From positions 1-17,474 of the forward strand of contig CAZHZT010000125.1 in the NCBI GenBank assembly GCA_964537285.1: 17,474 nt of DNA. Reading direction: 5' to 3'. Position 1 is the first letter of the stretch. Every line of letters starts with the position of its first letter. This DNA is from CAZHZT01 sp964537285. GTDB taxonomy: Bacteria; Bacteroidota; Bacteroidia; Chitinophagales; Saprospiraceae. The notes below the pieces were generated by a model. That model saw nothing but the letters and a program-made list of their open reading frames with translations. It did no database searches and was not told where the DNA came from. This document shows, piece by piece, positions 13,796-17,474 of this stretch. A program made the position numbers and the translations under genes.

Positions 13796-15109
13796 ATGAA
13801 AGCCTTATTAATAAAAATAAGCCTGTTAATTTGTCCGGCACTCATTTTCTGGGGGTTTAATGCTCAAAACATCCCATTAGGTTTTTCACTGCAACTGGGC
13901 CTGTTACTATTTCCTTTCGTCATCAGGGTACGGGAAAAGCCTGGCGGATATCGTTACGCTCTATTGGCAGCCATTAGTGGCGGAATCTTATTATTTTTCC
14001 GATCAAGCAGTCTATACTATTTGTCAAGTATTTTTATAGCACTATTTATCCTTGAACAATGGTGGGGAAAGCTCAACAACTTGCCCATATTATTACTTTT
14101 GGCTATTTCACCGCTCTCAAGTAATATTGTATACACCTGGAGTTTTCCAATACGCATTCAGTTGAGCCAGCTGGCGAGCCAAACCCTACAGGCAGTCAAA
14201 ATGAATGTGGAGGCAGAAGGAAATATGATCTACCTTGATGGACAAAGTTTTTCTGTTGACCCTGCCTGCGTAGGTTTGAAAATGATGATCGTTTCCTTTG
14301 TGTTGGGATTGGTAATAATGGCTTTTTTTGAAAAAAAATATCGCTACAACTTGAAGTTTTATGAGGCAGGGATATTATTACTTAGCATTTTTGCCGGGGC
14401 GATAATCTCTAATTTCATTCGATTGTTAACCTTAATAATTTTCCAGATATCGCCCGACAATCCGATGCATGATTTGGTAGGTTTGTTGAGTTTAGGGCTA
14501 TATGTTCTACTTCCTTTCTATTTCATTGTAAAATACATTTTTGAGAAAAAGCGCTTAAAGGAAAACTGGATCGCACCTTTTTCACCGCATTTATTGAAAT
14601 TTCCTTCCGTTCCTGCCTGGGCAGCCCCCACCCTGGTCTTTTTGCTCTTTTTACAAGTACTTAATGGAAGGCAGTTTTTAGAATTACCTGCTATAGATCA
14701 CCAGGCACTCCAAACTATAAAAATAAAAGATTTCAATAATGAGTTAACGGATAAAGGTATTTTGAAGTTCCATAATGAAGAAGCGCTTGTATATGTGAAA
14801 CCTCCTGTAAAAGCCTTTCAGGGCAGCCATGATCCGCGTATTTGCTGGGAAGGTAGTGGTTATCAATTTTCAAAAGTTCAAATTGAGCAAATTGGTGGAA
14901 GATTGGTTTATACTGCTTTGCTAAACAAAGGCAAAGATCAGATATTTTCGGCTTGGTGGTATGCTAACGGGGATATGGAAACGCCTTATGAATGGGCTTG
15001 GCGTTGGGAGAATTTGAAGGGTGGCAAGCCTTTTTATTTGATAAATGTTAGTTTTGAAGACAGGGAAAAATTAGTGGAATGGATAAAGCAGGATAATGTC
15101 AGGATGTAG
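13796..15109 (+). CDS. xrtN: Exosortase N with fused EpsI-like domain
   Basis: This 437-residue integral membrane protein has multiple hydrophobic helices over about 1-250. Exosortases are membrane transpeptidase-like enzymes that recognise PEP-CTERM-type tails. The catalytic triad is in place: Cys158 in VDPACVGLKMM, Arg209 in SNFIRLL and His225 in NPMHDLVGL. After a last helix near 280-290, a soluble C-terminal domain (about 300-437) has SHDPRICWEGSG (344-355), like the HxPxxCxPGxGW signature of EpsI proteins, so an EpsI-type domain is fused to the exosortase. The single nearby PEP-CTERM-like protein (11069-13597) is the likely substrate. There is no polysaccharide gene cluster in the window, unlike classical EpsH loci. 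The XrtN assignment rests on this substrate pairing and the phylum, with no database check. The ATG start follows a short AT-rich leader, and a terminator hairpin follows the stop. Confidence 0.9.
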   Translation: MKALLIKISLLICPALIFWGFNAQNIPLGFSLQLGLLLFPFVIRVREKPGGYRYALLAAISGGILLFFRSSSLYYLSSIFIALFILEQWWGKLNNLPILLLLAISPLSSNIVYTWSFPIRIQLSQLASQTLQAVKMNVEAEGNMIYLDGQSFSVDPACVGLKMMIVSFVLGLVIMAFFEKKYRYNLKFYEAGILLLSIFAGAIISNFIRLLTLIIFQISPDNPMHDLVGLLSLGLYVLLPFYFIVKYIFEKKRLKENWIAPFSPHLLKFPSVPAWAAPTLVFLLFLQVLNGRQFLELPAIDHQALQTIKIKDFNNELTDKGILKFHNEEALVYVKPPVKAFQGSHDPRICWEGSGYQFSKVQIEQIGGRLVYTALLNKGKDQIFSAWWYANGDMETPYEWAWRWENLKGGKPFYLINVSFEDREKLVEWIKQDNVRM

Positions 15110-15156
15110 TTCGACCTCCGCAACGAAGGCTTCAGCCTTCGCCGAACGTCATTTTT
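15109..15156 (+). terminator. Intrinsic terminator after the exosortase gene
   Basis: CGAAGGC / GCCTTCG (15124-15130 / 15135-15141) forms a tight stem with a TTCA loop. It is extended by GTTCG / CGAAC (15109-15113 / 15143-15147) across a bulge, then GTCATTTTTT. The hairpin begins on the last base of the exosortase stop codon. Its stem recalls the GGCTTCAGCC-type hairpins common in these genomes. Confidence 0.65.
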
Positions 15157-15251
15157 TATGGAAAAGGATACTAGCCAGACAATGATAATCCGTAAAATCC
15201 ACTCTACGCTAATTCCGTTAGGAAGTTTTAATTACTCAAGCATTCAAATTG

Positions 15252-16187
15252 ATGAAACACCTTAGCTATCTATTTTACTTACTTCTCCTTTTATCGTGCA
15301 AGCCTTCCACGCCTCCACCTACAGTCCTGACTGTAGCTAGTGGCAGAGTAGAACGACTAGAAAACTTTTCTTCGAAATTCGTCACTCCGAGAAACATTGA
15401 CATTTGGCTCCCCGAAAACTACAACAGTGAAGCATCCTACTCCGTTTTGTATATGCAAGATGGCCAAATGTTGTATGATTCTACTACGACATGGAACAAA
15501 CAAGAATGGAAAGTAGATGAAACCGTATCAAAGCTCATTAATGAAAGCATCATCAAGCCTGTCATTGTAGTGGGTATTTGGAATGCCGGTGAAAATCGTC
15601 GGTCGGAGTATTTTCCTCAAAGGGTATTTGAAAGTTTACCCGACACCTTTCAGGAAAGACTTTATCAAAATAAAGATAAAAACCAACCACCTCTTTTCGC
15701 CTCGAAAGTATATTCTGATAGCTATTTAAAGTTTCTGGTGACGGAACTCAAGCCTTATATTGACCAACATTACTCCACAAAAACCGATAAAGAAAATACT
15801 ATTATTATGGGATCCAGTATGGGGGGCCTGATTTCCTGCTATGCCGTTTGTGAATATCCCGAGATATTTGGAGGTGCCGGCTGTATTTCTACCCATTGGA
15901 TTGGCATCTATGATGCTGAAAACAACCCCATTCCCGATGCTTTTCTCGATTATCTGTATGAATATTTCCCCGAACCCGGGGGCCATAAGTTTTATTTTGA
16001 CTATGGCACCCGCACCTTGGATTCCCTTTATGAACCCCATCAAATGCGGGTCGACTCCCTCATTAGTACCAAAGGCTACGATAGCGACAACTGGAAGACC
16101 TCCAAATATCCCGATGCAGATCACTCAGAAAAATCCTGGCAAAGACGATTACATATACCATTAAGATTTCTTCTTGAAGAACTTTAG
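15252..16187 (+). CDS. Lipoprotein esterase, Fes/IroE (esterase D) family
   Basis: This alpha/beta hydrolase of the putative esterase family (as in enterochelin esterase, S-formylglutathione hydrolase and IroE) is 311 residues from the ATG at 15252. A TTG one codon earlier (15249) is less likely. The signal peptide ends in the lipobox LLSC (Cys16) followed by KPST, which lacks an acidic export tag, so it is probably anchored facing the periplasm. The nucleophile elbow is GSSMGG (187-192) with Ser189. His291 in PDADHSEKSW is the likely catalytic His, and Asp250 in FDYGTRTLD is the likely acid, though the acid is less certain. YSVLYMQDGQMLYD near the N-terminus is the typical early beta strand and oxyanion region. 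The substrate is unknown: the family includes siderophore, feruloyl and acyl esterases, and there is no siderophore gene nearby. Confidence 0.85.
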   Translation: MKHLSYLFYLLLLLSCKPSTPPPTVLTVASGRVERLENFSSKFVTPRNIDIWLPENYNSEASYSVLYMQDGQMLYDSTTTWNKQEWKVDETVSKLINESIIKPVIVVGIWNAGENRRSEYFPQRVFESLPDTFQERLYQNKDKNQPPLFASKVYSDSYLKFLVTELKPYIDQHYSTKTDKENTIIMGSSMGGLISCYAVCEYPEIFGGAGCISTHWIGIYDAENNPIPDAFLDYLYEYFPEPGGHKFYFDYGTRTLDSLYEPHQMRVDSLISTKGYDSDNWKTSKYPDADHSEKSWQRRLHIPLRFLLEEL

Positions 16188-16198
16188 AGGGTTTAGGG

Positions 16199-16240
16199 TT
16201 TTGAAGGCCAGGAATAGTTAATTTTGCCCTTCAAAATTTT
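16199..16240 (+). terminator. Probable terminator after the esterase gene
   Basis: TTTTGAAGG (16199-16207) pairs with CCTTCAAAA (16228-16236), a 9-bp stem with a 20-nt loop followed by TTTTATCTTATTT. It starts 12 nt after the esterase stop codon. Confidence 0.5.
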
Positions 16241-16317
16241 ATCTTATTTAGGTTACAGTTAACGTTCTAAATCCATTAATCTTTATCAAAAAGCTTGACA
16301 TCATATACGAAAATGAA

Positions 16318-16974
16318 TTGCTCGTTGCGGTCAATAAGCCACACGGCCTATTGGTTCACCGAACTCGTATAGCCCTGGATGCTGAAGAGTTTGCTCTTCA
16401 GATCTTGCGCGATCAGATTGGGCAACGGGTATATCCTACGCATCGATTGGATAGAAAGACTTCAGGCGTATTATTATTTGCTAAAGATGAAGCAACCAAT
16501 GCGCAAGTGCAGCAACTTTTCAGGGAACGGAAGGTCAAAAAAATTTATACCGCGATTGTCAGAGGTTTTGCACCTGAGGCAGGACTAATAGACTATCCTT
16601 TAGGGGAAAAAGATAAAATCCAGGAGGCCCAAACCCGGTTTCGCCGTATTCAAACCTTCGAAATTCCGGTTCCTTTCGGAAAATTTGAAACTTCCCGGTA
16701 TAGCCTGGTCGAATTGTACCCCTTCACAGGGCGTTTTCACCAAATCAGAAAACATATGGCCCACATTTTCCACCCGATTATCGGTGATCGTCCTCATGGC
16801 TGCAATAAGCAAAATAAGCTTTGGAAGGAAAAATTTGGTATGATGACCATGTTATTACATGCTGAGCAGCTAGAATTTGAATTTAGGGAAGGGGAATTAA
16901 TTTGTATTGGAGCTCCAAAACAGGAAGAATTTGAAGGCGTACTGAAGTTACTGCGTAGTTATAAGAACCTGTAA
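16318..16974 (+). CDS. truC: RluA-family pseudouridine synthase, TruC-like
   Basis: RluA-family synthases isomerise uridine to pseudouridine in RNA; TruC modifies tRNA U65. The protein has no S4 domain, as in TruC. Motifs counted from the TTG at 16318 (218 residues): NKPHGLLVH near the N-terminus; HRLDRKTSGVLLF (42-54) with catalytic Asp45; DQIGQ just before it, as in E. coli TruC; YSLVELYPFTGRFHQIRKH; and HPIIGDRPHG. The start is a problem. The reading frame stays open upstream to a TAG at 16249, and the codons before the TTG read LDIIYENE, matching the conserved TruC/RluA opening (E. coli MLEILYQDEWLVAVNKP). No ATG, GTG or other TTG lies in frame there. The real start is therefore probably a non-standard codon, such as one of the ATC codons at 16279 or 16285. 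RluC/RluD-type rRNA specificity cannot be ruled out. Confidence 0.85.
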   Translation: MLVAVNKPHGLLVHRTRIALDAEEFALQILRDQIGQRVYPTHRLDRKTSGVLLFAKDEATNAQVQQLFRERKVKKIYTAIVRGFAPEAGLIDYPLGEKDKIQEAQTRFRRIQTFEIPVPFGKFETSRYSLVELYPFTGRFHQIRKHMAHIFHPIIGDRPHGCNKQNKLWKEKFGMMTMLLHAEQLEFEFREGELICIGAPKQEEFEGVLKLLRSYKNL

Positions 16975-17149
16975 TTCAATTTTTTTAACGAAAATTTTAG
17001 CCTGATCCCTGCTTGTCATTTTTTAACCTTAGTCAGTCCGGTCGTCGAAGTCATAGCCCATTTATTTTCATGAAGCTGCAACTATTTAAATTATTATTTT
17101 GTAATAGACTTGTTCTGTAGATGTTATAATCAGACACAAATTAAATAAA

Positions 17150-17389
17150 ATGACCAAAAAAGAGACAGGCGCGCTTTCTCCTGAAGTCTGGAAAGAATTA
17201 TTGGACTCCTACCCTGAATTGACAGAGGACTTAGAGCAGCTACCCCAAAGCGATACATCAAATTTATTATCCATAATTGGAATTTACTCAATTCTCAAAG
17301 TTCGCCTTTGGAACCTCTGGTCTGATGAAGTCCCTCATACCGATTCGGATGAACAGGAAATAGAGGAATTACCAAGAGGAAGCCATTAG
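17150..17389 (+). CDS. Small hypothetical protein
   Basis: This 79-residue acidic protein is not recognised. It has a hydrophilic N-terminus, a central amphipathic or hydrophobic helix (about residues 39-57, LLSIIGIYSILKVRLWNLW) and a tail rich in Asp and Glu. It has no signal peptide. The ATG at 17150 sits after an AT-rich leader with TATAAT at 17125-17130, and a TTG lies 23 bp upstream of that (17099-17101); this could be a promoter but would leave only a short leader. It is intact within the window with no clear operon partner. The open frame is short enough that it could be spurious, but the A-rich leader and balanced composition favour a real gene. Confidence 0.5.
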   Translation: MTKKETGALSPEVWKELLDSYPELTEDLEQLPQSDTSNLLSIIGIYSILKVRLWNLWSDEVPHTDSDEQEIEELPRGSH

Positions 17390-17474
17390 GGCTTGAAGCA
17401 TATCAATTCATTAATTTGTCAGCGATTCTCGCTTTGAAAATTTTCTTTTAAGGGAGGCCGAAAGGGCTATTTTG

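Noticed and set aside
15726..16124. 132-codon open frame on the minus strand
   Set aside because: It lies wholly antisense to the esterase, including its GSSMGG and His motifs, and has no domain of its own.

Overview
The window looks like chromosomal DNA of a Bacteroidota bacterium, probably from the Saprospiria/Lewinella side of the phylum (the class is an inference). The evidence is a type IX secretion (T9SS) type B C-terminal sorting domain, SprB-like repeats, a lipoprotein with an acidic export-type tail after its Cys, the small DUF2795 protein typical of the phylum, TAnnTTTG-like promoter motifs, weak Shine-Dalgarno signals and an exosortase N system. There is no tRNA, rRNA, CRISPR array, insertion sequence or phage gene that I can see.

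Layout. 1-508 has no gene. It holds an imperfect long inverted repeat, one copy of a dispersed repeat ('repeat A'), and a promoter-like motif followed by a structured leader or small-RNA candidate ending in a terminator hairpin. 509-1702 is an exported transglutaminase-like protein. 1848-2069 is a DUF2795 protein, and 2188-2862 is cytidylate kinase (cmk). 2953-9378 on the minus strand is a 2141-residue secreted multidomain protein: M43 metalloprotease, PKD, beta-helix, FG-GAP/VCBS repeats, Ig-like and SprB-like repeats, and a T9SS type B sorting domain. It converges on cmk across a perfect 98-bp palindrome that runs from one stop codon to the other. 9710-10585 is a lipoprotein with FG-GAP-like calcium loops.

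11069-13597 and 13796-15109 form the centre of interest. The first is a membrane protein with a VIT domain and a PEP-CTERM-like tail, and the second is an exosortase with a fused C-terminal EpsI-like domain. Together they match the exosortase N (XrtN) enzyme-substrate pair. Downstream lie a lipoprotein esterase of the Fes/IroE type, a TruC-like tRNA pseudouridine synthase whose start codon is hard to place, and a small unknown ORF.

The second theme is the intergenic DNA. Nearly every gap carries a hairpin, some extraordinarily long and perfect (48-bp arms with a 2-nt loop; 45-bp arms with a 4-nt loop). Two short dispersed repeat families occur both as single 'half' copies and as palindromised copies, which suggests the hairpins arise by inverted duplication of dispersed sequence. 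The XrtN pair is a known but experimentally little-described system. The half/palindrome repeat relationship and the structured leader before 509 are, to my knowledge, not described.
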